From positions 682,001 through 746,000 of the forward strand of contig JAWKUN010000004.1 of assembly GCA_041398565.1 (NCBI GenBank): DNA of 64,000 bases. Direction: 5' to 3'. Made by a program: the position numbers and the translations under genes. Below, one piece after another: positions 37,016-45,775 of the stretch. This DNA comes from DATGPD01 sp041398565 (GTDB lineage: Bacteria; Planctomycetota; UBA1135; UBA2386). Positions within the stretch are counted from its first letter, which is position 1. Each line of letters begins with the position of its first letter. Under the pieces are notes generated by a model that was given only the letters and a program-made list of their open reading frames with translations, did not search any database and had not been told where the DNA came from.

Positions 37016-38668
37016 CTACGCGTAGCGCATGTAGTTCGGTTCGTAGATCCCGGCCTTGACCCACTTCAGCGTGTCGCTGGGCCGGGCGACCGTGGCCAAG
37101 CCGAGCTCGAAGGCCACTTCCGCCGTCGCGGCCGCGATGTGCGCCGAGACCTCGCGGATGCTCGACAGCGGCGGGTAGATGCAGCCGCGCTCGAGATCGG
37201 CGCGTGTGACCCGCTGCGCCAGCGTGCGGGCGGCGACGGCGAACATCTCGTCGACGACGCGGCGAGCGCCGCTCAGCACGACGCCGAGGCCGACGCCAGG
37301 GAAGATGTAGGCGTTGTTGCCCTGGCCCGGCACGAACGTCCTGCCGCCGAAGGTCACGGGATCGAACGGGCTGCCGCTGGCGAAGATGGCACGCCCGCCG
37401 GTCCATTCGTAGGCGTCGCTCGCCGTGCACTCGGCCTTCGACGTCGGGTTCGACAACGCGAACACCATCGGCCGCTGGACGTGCTCGGCCAACGCCTCCA
37501 AGACCGGACGGGTGAAGGTCTGGGGTTGCCCGGAGACACCGATCAACACGGTGGGCCGGAGCGCCTGCACCGCCTCGAGCAGCGTGCGCAGGGGCGGATG
37601 GTCGTGCGCGTAGCCGAGCTTGTGCGCCTCCAGGTTGCCACGCGAGCCGACCACCAGCCCGCGCGAGTCGACGAACCAGCACAGCTTGCGTGCGGCTGCC
37701 GCGTCCACGCCCTCGCGTCCGAGCGCGGCCACGATGAGGTCGCCGATGCCGATGCCGGCCTCGCCCGCTCCCAGGAAGAGGAACCGCTGGTCCGCCAGCC
37801 GTTGCTCGGTGATGCGCAGGCCGGAGTAGATGCCGGCGAGCGTCACGCTCGCCGTGCCCTGGATGTCGTCGTTGAAGCAGCAGGCAGCGTCGCGATAGCG
37901 AGTCAGCAGCCTGAACGCATTGGAGTTGGCGAAGTCCTCGAACTGCACGACGGCGTGCGGGAACACCTTGTCGACCGCCGTCATGAACTCGTCGATCAGC
38001 TCGTCGTACTCGGCCCCGAACAGACGGTGACGCAGGGTGCCGATGTAGAGCGGGTCCTTCAGCAGCTCCTCGTTGTTGGTGCCGACGTCGAGAGTCACCG
38101 GCAGGCACTGCCGCGGATCGACCCCGGCACACGCCGTGTAGAGGGTCAGCTTGCCCACCGGGATGCCCATGCCGTTGGCACCGAGATCGCCCAGCCCGAG
38201 GATCCGCTCGCCGTCGGTCACGACGATCACCCGCACGTCGCGTTCGGGCCAGTTGCGCAGCACTTCGGCGATGCGCCCCCGATCGCCGGCGCTCACGAAG
38301 AGCCCCTGTGCGCGCTGGAAGATGTGACCGAACTCCTGGCAGGCCTGCCCGACCGTGGGTGTGTAGACCACCGGCATCATGTCACCGATGTGGTCGATGA
38401 GGACGCGGTAGAACAGCGTCTCGTTGCGCTCCTTGAGCGCCGACAAGAAGATGTAGCGCTCGAGCGGCGACGACTTGCGGCGGAAGTTCTCGAGCACGCG
38501 CATCTCCTGCTCGGTCTCGGAGAACACGCGTGGTGGCAGCAGGCCACGCAAGCGCAACCGATCGCGCTCCTCCTCGGTGAAAGCGGTCCCCTTGTTGAGG
38601 TGAGGGTCGTGGAGGAGGTCCGCGCCGAGCCGGCGCGCCAACGCCGTGAGCTGAGGAGTCTTGACCAT
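37016..38668 (-). CDS. maeA: NAD-dependent malic enzyme
   Basis: 550 residues, the length of large-type malic enzymes. Motifs: MPVVYTPTVGQACQEFGHIF, VIVVTDGERILGLGDLGANG, GIPVGKLTLYTACAGVDPRQ, FEDFANSNAFRLL with metal-binding NDDIQGTASVTLAGI, the dinucleotide-binding LFLGAGEAGIGIGDLIV, and MVFALSNPTSKAECT. It oxidatively decarboxylates malate to pyruvate plus CO2, giving NAD(P)H. Subfamily resemblance favours NAD. Cytoplasmic. ATG at 38668 (VKTPQLTALARRLG) chosen as the conserved start region. Divergently transcribed from the methyltransferase at 38833 with a 164-bp shared promoter region. Confidence 0.93.
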   Translation of the reverse strand: MVKTPQLTALARRLGADLLHDPHLNKGTAFTEEERDRLRLRGLLPPRVFSETEQEMRVLENFRRKSSPLERYIFLSALKERNETLFYRVLIDHIGDMMPVVYTPTVGQACQEFGHIFQRAQGLFVSAGDRGRIAEVLRNWPERDVRVIVVTDGERILGLGDLGANGMGIPVGKLTLYTACAGVDPRQCLPVTLDVGTNNEELLKDPLYIGTLRHRLFGAEYDELIDEFMTAVDKVFPHAVVQFEDFANSNAFRLLTRYRDAACCFNDDIQGTASVTLAGIYSGLRITEQRLADQRFLFLGAGEAGIGIGDLIVAALGREGVDAAAARKLCWFVDSRGLVVGSRGNLEAHKLGYAHDHPPLRTLLEAVQALRPTVLIGVSGQPQTFTRPVLEALAEHVQRPMVFALSNPTSKAECTASDAYEWTGGRAIFASGSPFDPVTFGGRTFVPGQGNNAYIFPGVGLGVVLSGARRVVDEMFAVAARTLAQRVTRADLERGCIYPPLSSIREVSAHIAAATAEVAFELGLATVARPSDTLKWVKAGIYEPNYMRYA

Positions 38669-38832
38669 GGCGATCCTGTCTGACCGAAGGAGAGTCCGTC
38701 GTCGGAGGAACGGACGCGCCCAGGATGGGGTTTCACCTGCCGCGCGCCGACGGTTCGCATCACGGACTCGATCCGTTACGTTGACCCCCGCGCGCTGTCG
38801 CCGTCGGACGCCGCGCCAACGTCTTGCCACGC

Positions 38833-39606
38833 ATGCATCTGTCCGTCCGCACCACCCGCCGGTCCCGGCGCTCCGCCTCACTCCCGACGGCCGAGCCGCG
38901 CCTGGGTCTGCTGCGGGCGTTCGTGACCTGGATGCGGCGAGGCCGGACCGAGCAGAGGCTCGACGCGAGCACGGGCTCGTTTCGCGCCACCGATCCGCAG
39001 ACCGTCGCCGCAGCCTACGGCGCCATGTCCGAGGACGAGTTCCGCGTGGTCAACGCGATGCAGGCGTGGTTCAACCAGCGGGCCATTCCCGGCGTGCTCC
39101 GCACCCTGCCGCGCCACCGTCCTTGGCGGATCGTCGACCTCGGCTGCGGCACCGGCGGCTCGAGCGCGATCCTGCTGCGATGCGCCCCCCCAGCCTCGGA
39201 GCTCCTCGGCTACGACCTGTGCGACCGCAACATCGCTCGCGCGCGCCTCGGCACCTACCGCGACGCCGGCGGCCGAGCCGCCCGCGCGCACTTCGTCTGC
39301 CAGTCCATCCTCGATCCCCTGTGCACCGCCGGCGGAGACCCCCTGCCGCCGGCGAGCGTCGACCTCGCCCACGCTGCCGGCGTCGTCGGCCATCATGTGT
39401 GCCGTCGAGGATTGCGCACCCTGGCCGAAGAGCTGCGGCGCATCCTCGCGCCGGACGGCATCGCCGTCCTCGACCCAGGACCTCGCATGCCGGCGCGCGA
39501 CCTCGTCGCCACCATGACCGAGTACGGCTTCGGCGCCGAGCCATGCGCCTGGTGGGCGTCTTTGGTCGCTCGATTCCCCCGCCGCTTCCGCCGCCTCTCG
39601 TCGTGA
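38833..39606 (+). CDS. Class I SAM-dependent methyltransferase
   Basis: 257 residues. Motif I is WRIVDLGCGTGGSSAILLRC, the acidic second-strand position is in LLGYDLCDRN, and post-motif DLAHAAGVVGHHV and LRRILAPDGIAVLDPGPR complete the Rossmann methyltransferase core. The first 65 residues form a helical lead. The acceptor cannot be inferred. Cytoplasmic. ATG at 38833 preferred over the TTG three codons upstream. Convergent with the lipoprotein gene 37 bp downstream. Confidence 0.83.
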   Translation: MHLSVRTTRRSRRSASLPTAEPRLGLLRAFVTWMRRGRTEQRLDASTGSFRATDPQTVAAAYGAMSEDEFRVVNAMQAWFNQRAIPGVLRTLPRHRPWRIVDLGCGTGGSSAILLRCAPPASELLGYDLCDRNIARARLGTYRDAGGRAARAHFVCQSILDPLCTAGGDPLPPASVDLAHAAGVVGHHVCRRGLRTLAEELRRILAPDGIAVLDPGPRMPARDLVATMTEYGFGAEPCAWWASLVARFPRRFRRLSS

Positions 39607-39643
39607 CACGGGCGCCGTTCGCCGCGATCGTTCCGGCGCCACT

Positions 39644-40339
39644 TCAGAAGCGCAGCACTCCGCCCACGGTCAAACCGTCGACTCGCAAGTCGACGTCGTC
39701 GAGCGCGGCTGGCGCGCCCGAGATGTCCAAGGCCTCGAGCTTCCACCACCGATACGCCACCTGCACGGCGAAGCTGGGGTGCGGCCGCAGCTCGACGCCG
39801 ACCTCGATGATGCCACTGGTCGCACGGCCGCTCGACGCCTGCGTGGTCCGCCCGTAGACGCCGGCCGCCGGCAAGCCCGCGCGCACCTCCACCCCGAGCA
39901 TTCCGGCCAACGCTCGGTCGTCGTAGGTCGGCCCGTTGGCGCCGAGCGGCTGCGGGCCGCCGGCCGCGAGGCTGGAGTCGAAGTCGAACGAGAAGTCCTC
40001 GTACGCCAACCCCACCAGCCCCGAGAGCGACACGCTCGGTCCGACTTGCCAGGTCGGCTTCCACGCTGCCGATGCTTCCACCATGCGGTAGCGCTCGATC
40101 CCGACCTCGAAGTCGTTGGTGGCGGTGCGTCCGTCCACACCGGTGAGACCGACCTCCACCGAGTGACGGAACGGACGCACCCCGGGGTCGTGCCGCCCTG
40201 GCCCGAGTTCGGCCTCGACCCGACCGTGGGCAAAGAGCTCGCCATGGTCGTTGGCACGGATCGGATCGATGGCGCAGCCGGCCGCCAGCAACACGACGGG
40301 CAACGCGAACGGCAACAAGAGTCGGAGGATCAACGTCAT
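39644..40339 (-). CDS. Lipoprotein with outer-membrane barrel-like domain
   Basis: 231 residues. Signal and lipobox LPVVLLAAGC. The mature part is rich in alternating strands (SVEVGLTGVDG, FEVGIERYRMVEASAAWKP, SVSLSGLVGLAYEDFSFDFD, IIEVGVELRPHPSFAVQVAY, VDGLTVGGVLRF) and ends in Phe, like small outer-membrane barrels. The sequence is unrelated to the other barrel-type lipoprotein at 26355. Divergent from the hydrogenase operon, 302 bp away; there is no sign that it is functionally linked. Confidence 0.78.
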   Translation of the reverse strand: MTLILRLLLPFALPVVLLAAGCAIDPIRANDHGELFAHGRVEAELGPGRHDPGVRPFRHSVEVGLTGVDGRTATNDFEVGIERYRMVEASAAWKPTWQVGPSVSLSGLVGLAYEDFSFDFDSSLAAGGPQPLGANGPTYDDRALAGMLGVEVRAGLPAAGVYGRTTQASSGRATSGIIEVGVELRPHPSFAVQVAYRWWKLEALDISGAPAALDDVDLRVDGLTVGGVLRF

Positions 40340-40641
40340 CTGCAAGTCGTCTCGAAGGCTGCGGAATCGCCGATCGTCGGCTCGCAGCGCACTAGCCCGA
40401 AGTCGTGACCCCGTAACACCGCCGGTCATCACGCCTCGCGAGCGTCGAAGGCGCCGGCAGCGCGCTCGGGCGGGCGTGGTGCCGGCGCCTGCGGACGCAC
40501 CGGCTGCCAGCGTTCCGCGGTGGAGCCTGGCTCCATCCGCTGCAAGGCTGGCGCGATGGCCGGCGACCCCGGGGTCGCCCGGCCATCGCGCATTTTGAAA
40601 GCTGCGCCCTTGGCGGGGGTTCCAGACCGAGAGGTACCGCT
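40340..40641. promoter_or_regulatory. Divergent promoter region upstream of the hydrogenase operon
   Basis: 302 bp between the lipoprotein and hyaA. It contains a palindromic repeat element at 40511-40591 ending in a 41-nt hairpin, then CATTTTGAAA. The ribosome site GAGAGG lies at 40629-40634, 7 nt before the hyaA ATG. No clear sigma-54 or sigma-70 promoter could be assigned by eye. If the hairpin is transcribed it would lie about 50 nt before the start codon and could act as an attenuator. Confidence 0.5.
40511..40591 (+). repeat. Palindromic interspersed element, intergenic copy
   Basis: Begins CGTTCCGCGGTGGAGCCTGG, contains the short palindrome GGAGCCTGGCTCC, then a spacer ending AAGGCTG. 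A 20-bp stem follows: arms 40551-40570 and 40571-40591, complementary except for one extra G in the right-hand arm's CCC. The same layout, including the single-base bulge, is present in the two tandem copies at 61104-61268 on the other strand, with compensatory changes in the stem. Confidence 0.8.
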
Positions 40642-41763
40642 ATGGCTTCGACGCGAGCGTCCCTTGCCTGCTCCACCTACGAGCTGTTGCGCCAGCACGG
40701 GGTCAGCCGCCGAGACTTCCTCAACTTCTGCGCGATGACTGCCGCGTCGATGGGCCTCGACCGCAGCCGGGTGCCCGAGGTGGTGACCGCGCTCGAGACC
40801 AAGCCGCGCCTGCCGGTCGTCTGGCTGCACGGCCTGGAGTGCACCTGCTGCAGCGAGTCGTTCATCCGCAGCTCGCACCCGATCGCCCAGGACATCGTCC
40901 TGAACATGATCTCGCTCGACTACGACGACACCCTGCAGGCCGCTGCCGGACACCAGGTCGAGCAGATCCGCAAGGACTTGATCGAGCGCGCCAAGAAGGG
41001 CGAGACGAAGTACGTGCTCGCGGTGGAGGGCAACGCGCCGACCAAGGATGGCGGCGTCTACTGCACCGTCGGCGGCGAGACGTTCGAGAACATCCTGCGC
41101 GACACCGCGGCGCACGCCGAATTCGTGATCGCGTGGGGCTCGTGCGCGTGCAACGGCTGCGTGCAGGCGGCCCACCCCAACCCCACCGGCGCGGTGCCGG
41201 TGCACGCGCTGATCCACGACAAGCCGATCGTCAAGGTGCCCGGCTGCCCGCCCATCGCCGAAGTGATGACGGGCGTCCTCACCTACGTGCTCACGTTCGG
41301 CCGGTTGCCCGAGCTCGACCGGATCGGGCGGCCGACGATGTTCTATCGGCAGCGCTTGCACGACAAGTGCCTGCGCCGCGCGTTCTTCGACAACGGTCAG
41401 TTCGTCGAGAGCTGGGACGACGAGGGCGCCAGGAAAGGTTGGTGTCTGTACAAGATGGGCTGCCGCGGCCCGACCACCTACAACTCGTGCGCGACGTTCA
41501 AGTGGAACGGCGGTGTGTCGTGGCCCATCGGCTCCGGCCACGGCTGCATCGGGTGCAGCGAGGCCAACTTCTGGGACGACGGCCCGTTCTACGAACGACT
41601 GTCGCACGCCGTGATACCCGGCATCGAAGCGACGCCCAAGAAGATCGGCGGCGTCGCCACCGCTGCGGCGGCCGTCGGCGTGGCAGCACACCTCGCGGCG
41701 CTCGGCATCCGCCGCGCCACCCGCAAGCCTGCTGACGCCCGAGCCCCGGAGGTGCGCTCATGA
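40642..41763 (+). CDS. hyaA: Uptake [NiFe] hydrogenase small subunit (oxygen-tolerant type)
   Basis: 373 residues. Twin-arginine signal VSRRDFLNFCAMTAASMG directs Tat export. The electron-transfer subunit carries three FeS clusters. The proximal ligands are Cys67, Cys69, Cys70 (GLECTCCSESFIRSSHP), Cys168, Cys173 (GSCACNGCVQAA) and Cys202 (VPGCPP). The extra Cys69 and Cys173 mark the [4Fe-3S] cluster of oxygen-tolerant group 1d enzymes such as E. coli Hyd-1. Medial and distal ligands lie in HDKCLRRAFFDNGQF and GWCLYKMGCRGPTTYN to HGCIGCSEANFWD. Cys170 in place of the usual Ser is odd. A C-terminal helix (VATAAAAVGVAAHLAALGI) anchors it in the membrane. The stop overlaps the hyaB start. Confidence 0.96.
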   Translation: MASTRASLACSTYELLRQHGVSRRDFLNFCAMTAASMGLDRSRVPEVVTALETKPRLPVVWLHGLECTCCSESFIRSSHPIAQDIVLNMISLDYDDTLQAAAGHQVEQIRKDLIERAKKGETKYVLAVEGNAPTKDGGVYCTVGGETFENILRDTAAHAEFVIAWGSCACNGCVQAAHPNPTGAVPVHALIHDKPIVKVPGCPPIAEVMTGVLTYVLTFGRLPELDRIGRPTMFYRQRLHDKCLRRAFFDNGQFVESWDDEGARKGWCLYKMGCRGPTTYNSCATFKWNGGVSWPIGSGHGCIGCSEANFWDDGPFYERLSHAVIPGIEATPKKIGGVATAAAAVGVAAHLAALGIRRATRKPADARAPEVRS

Positions 41764-43484
41764 CCGCCACCCGCGTCGTCGTCGACCCCATCACCCGCAT
41801 CGAGGGTCACCTGCGCATCGAAGCCATGCTCGACGAGGGCGGTGTCATCCGCGAGGCCCTGTCGTCGGGCACCATGTGGCGCGGCCTCGAGCTGATCCTG
41901 CAGGGGCGTGACCCACGCGACGCCTGGGCGTTCACCGAGCGGATCTGCGGCGTGTGCACCACCGTGCACGCCCTGGCGTCGGTACGCGCCGTGGAGGACG
42001 CCGTCGGCATCCGCATCCCCGCGGTCGCCGAGATCGTGCGCAACATCATGTACCTGACCCAGATGGTCCAGGACCACGTGATCCACTTCTACCACCTGCA
42101 CGCGCTCGACTGGGTCGACATCGTCTCGGCGCTGAGCGCCGACCCGGCGGAGACGGCGGCGCTGAACCAGCAGATCTCTCCGAGTTGGGGGCTCGCGACA
42201 CCCGGCTACTTCAAGGACCTCATCGGCACCCTGAAGAAGTTCGTCGACTCGGGCCAGCTCGGCCTGTTCGCCAACGCCTACTGGGGCCACCCCGCCTACA
42301 AGCTGCCGCCCGCGGCCAACCTGATGGCGGTCGCGCACTACCTCGAAGCGCTCAAGTGGCAGAAGGAGCTGATCAAGATCCACACGGTGTTCGGCGGCAA
42401 GAACCCGCACCCGAACTACCTGGTGGGCGGCATGCCGTGCTCGATCGACCTGCAGAGCGACAACGCCATCAACATCGAGCGCCTGAATCTGGTGCGCGAC
42501 AAGATCCTGGAGGCACAGACCGTCGTCGAGCAGCTCTACGTGCCCGACCTGCTGGCGATCGCCGGCTTCTACAAGGACTGGGCTGAGATCGGCGCCGGGC
42601 TCGGCAACTACATGAGCTACGGCGACGTGCCGCAGAACGGCATCGACGACCTGGCGGCGTTCCGCATCCCGCGCGGCGCCATCCTGAACCGCAACCTGAG
42701 CGAGGTGCACGAAGTCGACCCGAAGAACGAGGCGCAGATCACCGAGGAGGTCGCACACTCGTGGTACCGCTACCCCGAGGGCACGACCCAGCTGCACCCG
42801 TCGGTCGGCCACACCGAGCCGCACTACACGGGGCCGAAGCCGCCGTACGAGCAGCTCGACGAGAACGGCGCCTACTCGTGGCTGAAGACGCCGCGCTGGA
42901 AGAACAACCCGATGGAGGTCGGCCCGCTGGCGCGCATGCTGGTCGGCTACGCCAGCGGTCGCGCCGAGTTCAAGGAGGTGGTCGACGGCGCCCTCGCCCG
43001 CCTGCAGGTGCCGGCCAGCGCGCTGTTCTCGACGCTCGGCCGCACCGCCGCCCGCGGCCTCGAGACGCAACTGGCCGTGCACTGGCTGATGGACGAGTTC
43101 GACCGCCTCATCGACCACCTGAAGGCCGGCGACACCAGCACCGCCAACGTCGAGAAGTGGGAACGCTCGACCTGGCCGAAGGAGTGCAAGGGCCTCGGCT
43201 TCACCGAGGCGCCGCGCGGCTCGCTCGGCCACTGGGTGCACATCAAGGACGGCGTGGTGCACAACTACCAGTGCGTCGTGCCGAGCACGTGGAACGCGTC
43301 GCCCAAGGACGGCCTCGGCCGGCGCGGCGCCTACGAGGAAGCCCTGGTCGGCACGCCGATGGCCGACCCGCAGAAACCACTGGAGATCCTGCGCACCATC
43401 CACAGCTTCGACCCTTGCCTGGCGTGCGCGTCACACGTGTACGGGCCCGACGGGCGCGAGCTGGTGTCGGTGCGAGTCCGCTGA
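41760..43484 (+). CDS. hyaB: Uptake [NiFe] hydrogenase large subunit
   Basis: 574 residues. It binds the Ni-Fe(CN)2CO active site where H2 is split. The N-terminal L1 motif is RICGVCTTVHALAS (Cys63, Cys66, His70); the C-terminal L2 motif is SFDPCLACASH (Cys553, Cys556, His559). A 15-residue extension after His559 (VYGPDGRELVSVRVR) is the peptide removed by HyaD after nickel insertion. Both L2 nickel ligands are Cys, not selenocysteine. Its start overlaps the hyaA stop (ATGA), keeping subunits stoichiometric. It is exported folded with HyaA via the Tat system. Confidence 0.97.
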   Translation: MTATRVVVDPITRIEGHLRIEAMLDEGGVIREALSSGTMWRGLELILQGRDPRDAWAFTERICGVCTTVHALASVRAVEDAVGIRIPAVAEIVRNIMYLTQMVQDHVIHFYHLHALDWVDIVSALSADPAETAALNQQISPSWGLATPGYFKDLIGTLKKFVDSGQLGLFANAYWGHPAYKLPPAANLMAVAHYLEALKWQKELIKIHTVFGGKNPHPNYLVGGMPCSIDLQSDNAINIERLNLVRDKILEAQTVVEQLYVPDLLAIAGFYKDWAEIGAGLGNYMSYGDVPQNGIDDLAAFRIPRGAILNRNLSEVHEVDPKNEAQITEEVAHSWYRYPEGTTQLHPSVGHTEPHYTGPKPPYEQLDENGAYSWLKTPRWKNNPMEVGPLARMLVGYASGRAEFKEVVDGALARLQVPASALFSTLGRTAARGLETQLAVHWLMDEFDRLIDHLKAGDTSTANVEKWERSTWPKECKGLGFTEAPRGSLGHWVHIKDGVVHNYQCVVPSTWNASPKDGLGRRGAYEEALVGTPMADPQKPLEILRTIHSFDPCLACASHVYGPDGRELVSVRVR

Positions 43485-43496
43485 GGAGCGCGAGCC

Positions 43497-44243
43497 ATGA
43501 CCGTCTTCCCGTCGATCGGCAAGGCCAGTGCAACCCCCGACGAGGTCGTCTGCCGCAGCCGGCTGGTGTGGCAGTGGCCGATCCGCGTCTTCCACTGGAC
43601 CTTCGCCTTCTCGGTGGTCGTGCTGTTCGTCACCGGCCTCTACATCAACGAACCGTGGTTCACTGCCGGCGGCGGCACCGACCACTACCTGATGGGTTGG
43701 GTGCGCGGCGCCCACTTCACCGCGGCGGCCCTGTTCTGCGTCGCCTTCTTCTGGCGCATCTTCTGGTTCTGGTTCGGTAACCGCTACGCCCGATCCGGCT
43801 TCCCGTACGTGTGGCGTCCGCGCTGGTGGCGCGATCTGTTCCAGCAGGCCTGGGACTACCTTCGCTTCGACTTCGGCACGCCGCACATGGGCCACAACGC
43901 GCTCGCCGGCTTGGCCTACACGGTGTTCGCCATCGGCCTGGGCTGGGGACAGATCATCACCGGGCTGGCCCTGTTCGGGGAGTCGAACCCCGGTGGCTTC
44001 TTCGACGGCCTGTTCGGCTGGGCGCTGCCGCTGTTCGGCGGCTCCTTCCGCACCCACATGTGGCATCACCTGTTCGCCTGGGGCTTCGCCTTCTTCGTGG
44101 TGCTGCACGTCTACATCGTGCTGCTCGACGACCGCCAGTACCTCAACGGCCTGGTGTCGTCGATGATCTCCGGGCGCAAGTTCTACCGGCGCAAGCTCTC
44201 CGACCACCAAGAGCAGGAAGACGAGGAGGACGGGTGTGAGTGA
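43497..44243 (+). CDS. hyaC: Ni/Fe-hydrogenase b-type cytochrome subunit
   Basis: 248 residues, four predicted membrane helices. His residues for two b hemes lie in WPIRVFHWTFAFSVVVLFVT, RGAHFTAAALFCVAFFWRIF, MGHNALAGLAYTVFAIGLGW and THMWHHLFAWGFAFFVVLHV. It anchors the HyaAB dimer and passes electrons from H2 to quinone. It starts 12 bp after hyaB with a GAGGAG ribosome site. A charged C-terminal tail (DHQEQEDEEDGCE) extends into the cytoplasm. The stop overlaps the GTG start of hyaD. Confidence 0.95.
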   Translation: MTVFPSIGKASATPDEVVCRSRLVWQWPIRVFHWTFAFSVVVLFVTGLYINEPWFTAGGGTDHYLMGWVRGAHFTAAALFCVAFFWRIFWFWFGNRYARSGFPYVWRPRWWRDLFQQAWDYLRFDFGTPHMGHNALAGLAYTVFAIGLGWGQIITGLALFGESNPGGFFDGLFGWALPLFGGSFRTHMWHHLFAWGFAFFVVLHVYIVLLDDRQYLNGLVSSMISGRKFYRRKLSDHQEQEDEEDGCE

Positions 44244-44754
44244 CGCACTCGAAACGAGCGCACCGGTCCTGGTGCTGGGCTTGGGCAACCTCTTGCTGCA
44301 CGACGACGCGGTGGGCCTTCGCCTGCTCGCCGAACTGCGCGCGCGGCATCGTGACGACCCGCGCATCGAGTTCGTCGACGGCGGCACCCAAGGCATCGCC
44401 TTGCTGGCGCGGCTGCAAGGCCGGCGGGCGCTGCTGGTGCTCGACGCAGTGCAGCGCGGCGCCCCGGCGGGCGCCGTCCACCGCATCGACGATGCCCTGC
44501 ACACGCTGCCGGCCGGGCACGGCGGTGCACCCGGCGGCGCCCACCAGGTGAACGCCGGCGACCTTCTCTTGGCGGCGCGCCTGGTCGGCGACCTGCCGGC
44601 GCGGGTGGCCGTGTGCGGCGTGGAGCCGGCCGTCGTCCGCACCGGCATCGGGCTGACGCCGGCAGTGGCGGCGGCGCTGCCGCGCGCCCTCCAGTTCGCC
44701 GACGAGCTGCTGGGTGACCTGCTGTCTGCGGAGGTCGAACCGTGCACGAACTGA
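44236..44754 (+). CDS. hyaD: Hydrogenase maturation endopeptidase
   Basis: 172 residues of the HyaD/HybD/HupD family, which checks nickel insertion and cleaves the large-subunit C-terminal peptide. LVLGLGNLLLHDDAVGLRLL corresponds to the first nickel-contacting region. The usual Glu (DE) is Asp here (DD), a conservative change. DGGTQGIALL, LVLDAV and the third-ligand His in GAHQVNAGDLL are conserved. GTG start at 44236 overlaps the hyaC stop. The next gene, hypA, starts before its stop. Confidence 0.93.
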   Translation: MSDALETSAPVLVLGLGNLLLHDDAVGLRLLAELRARHRDDPRIEFVDGGTQGIALLARLQGRRALLVLDAVQRGAPAGAVHRIDDALHTLPAGHGGAPGGAHQVNAGDLLLAARLVGDLPARVAVCGVEPAVVRTGIGLTPAVAAALPRALQFADELLGDLLSAEVEPCTN

Positions 44755-45107
44755 GCATCGCCCAAGAGCTCCTGCGCCTGTGCCAGGCACGGCTCGAAGC
44801 CGGGCAACGCCTGCAGTACGTGCGCATCGCCGTCGGCGAGCTGGCGTCGGTCGAGCCCGACCTGCTGCGCTTCGCCTGGCAGGCGGTCACCGCCGGCACG
44901 CCGCACGCCACGGCTGTCCTCGACGTCGCCTGGTGCCCGGCGCGGCAGCGCTGCGACGCGTGCGGCGAGATCGCCGAGCGCCAGCCGGGCTCGTGGCTGC
45001 GCCTTTGCCCGCAGTGTGGCCAGGCGCTGCGGGTCGAGGGCGGCGACCAGCTCGACCTGCTGACGCTCACACCGGCTGCCACCGAGCTGAAAGAGGTGAC
45101 GCCATGA
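44742..45107 (+). CDS. hypA: Hydrogenase nickel-incorporation protein HypA
   Basis: 121 residues. MHELSIAQELL carries the Ni-binding His2. The zinc ribbon has Cys71, Cys74, Cys89 and Cys92 (CDACGEIAE...LRLCPQCG). It delivers nickel with HypB to the large-subunit precursor. Overlaps hyaD by 13 nt and hypB by ATGA. Confidence 0.95.
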   Translation: MHELSIAQELLRLCQARLEAGQRLQYVRIAVGELASVEPDLLRFAWQAVTAGTPHATAVLDVAWCPARQRCDACGEIAERQPGSWLRLCPQCGQALRVEGGDQLDLLTLTPAATELKEVTP

Positions 45108-45775
45108 CCACCATCGACGCCCGCCAACAAATCCTCGCCGCCAACCAGACGGCGGCCGCCCAGCTCCGCCAGCGCTTCGCGCGCGCAGGCACGCTGGTGG
45201 TCAACCTGATCTCGTCGCCGGGCTCGGGCAAGACCACGCTGCTCGCCACGCTGGCCCGGCGTCTCGCCGAGCGCTGGACCATGGCGGCGATCGTCGGCGA
45301 CATCGCCACCGAACGCGACGCCGACCGCCTGCGCGACGCCGGCTTGCGCGCGCACCAGATCGTCACCGGCGGCGCCTGCCATCTCGATGCGCGCATGCTC
45401 GAGCGGGCGCTGGCCGTCGCCGACTTCGGCGAGCCCGACCTGCTGTTCGTCGAGAACGTCGGCAACCTCGTGTGCCCGGCCAACTACGACCTCGGCGAGC
45501 ACTTCAAGATCGTGCTGCTGGCGGTGACCGAGGGCGCTGACAAGCCGTTCAAGTATCCGGGCATCTTCAGCAAGGCCGAGGTCGCGGTGCTCACCAAGTG
45601 GGATCTGTTGCCGCACGTCGACTTCGAGGTCGATGCCGTGTGCGAGCAGATCCGGACGCTGCGGCCCACCGCTCGCATCGTGTCGCTGTCGGCGCGCGAC
45701 GGCACTGGTGTCGACGAACTCGTGTGCCTGCTGAACGATCGGGTGGCGGCATGCAAGACGAGTTCGGTTCCCTGA
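45104..45775 (+). CDS. hypB: Hydrogenase nickel-incorporation GTPase HypB
   Basis: 223 residues. P-loop SSPGSGKTTLL (about residues 38-47), MAAIVGDIATERDADRLRDA, the metal-site GGACHLDARML, LLFVENVGNLVCPANYDLGE and the G4-like LTKWDLLPHV are diagnostic. The N-terminus has neither the CxxCGC metal site nor the His-rich stretch of many HypB proteins, so it cannot store nickel there. A His-rich loop occurs instead in the transporter at the end of the operon. Overlaps hypF by 25 nt. Confidence 0.95.
   Translation: MTTIDARQQILAANQTAAAQLRQRFARAGTLVVNLISSPGSGKTTLLATLARRLAERWTMAAIVGDIATERDADRLRDAGLRAHQIVTGGACHLDARMLERALAVADFGEPDLLFVENVGNLVCPANYDLGEHFKIVLLAVTEGADKPFKYPGIFSKAEVAVLTKWDLLPHVDFEVDAVCEQIRTLRPTARIVSLSARDGTGVDELVCLLNDRVAACKTSSVP

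Noticed and set aside
40551..40591. A simple intrinsic terminator upstream of hyaA
   Set aside because: The stem is strong but is followed only by CATTTTG, not a U-run, and the same hairpin architecture occurs inside a coding gene. It fits an interspersed repeat better, although an attenuator role is not excluded.
43425..43460. A selenocysteine in the hydrogenase L2 motif
   Set aside because: The L2 codons read Cys at both nickel-ligand positions (DPCLACASH); no TGA is involved.
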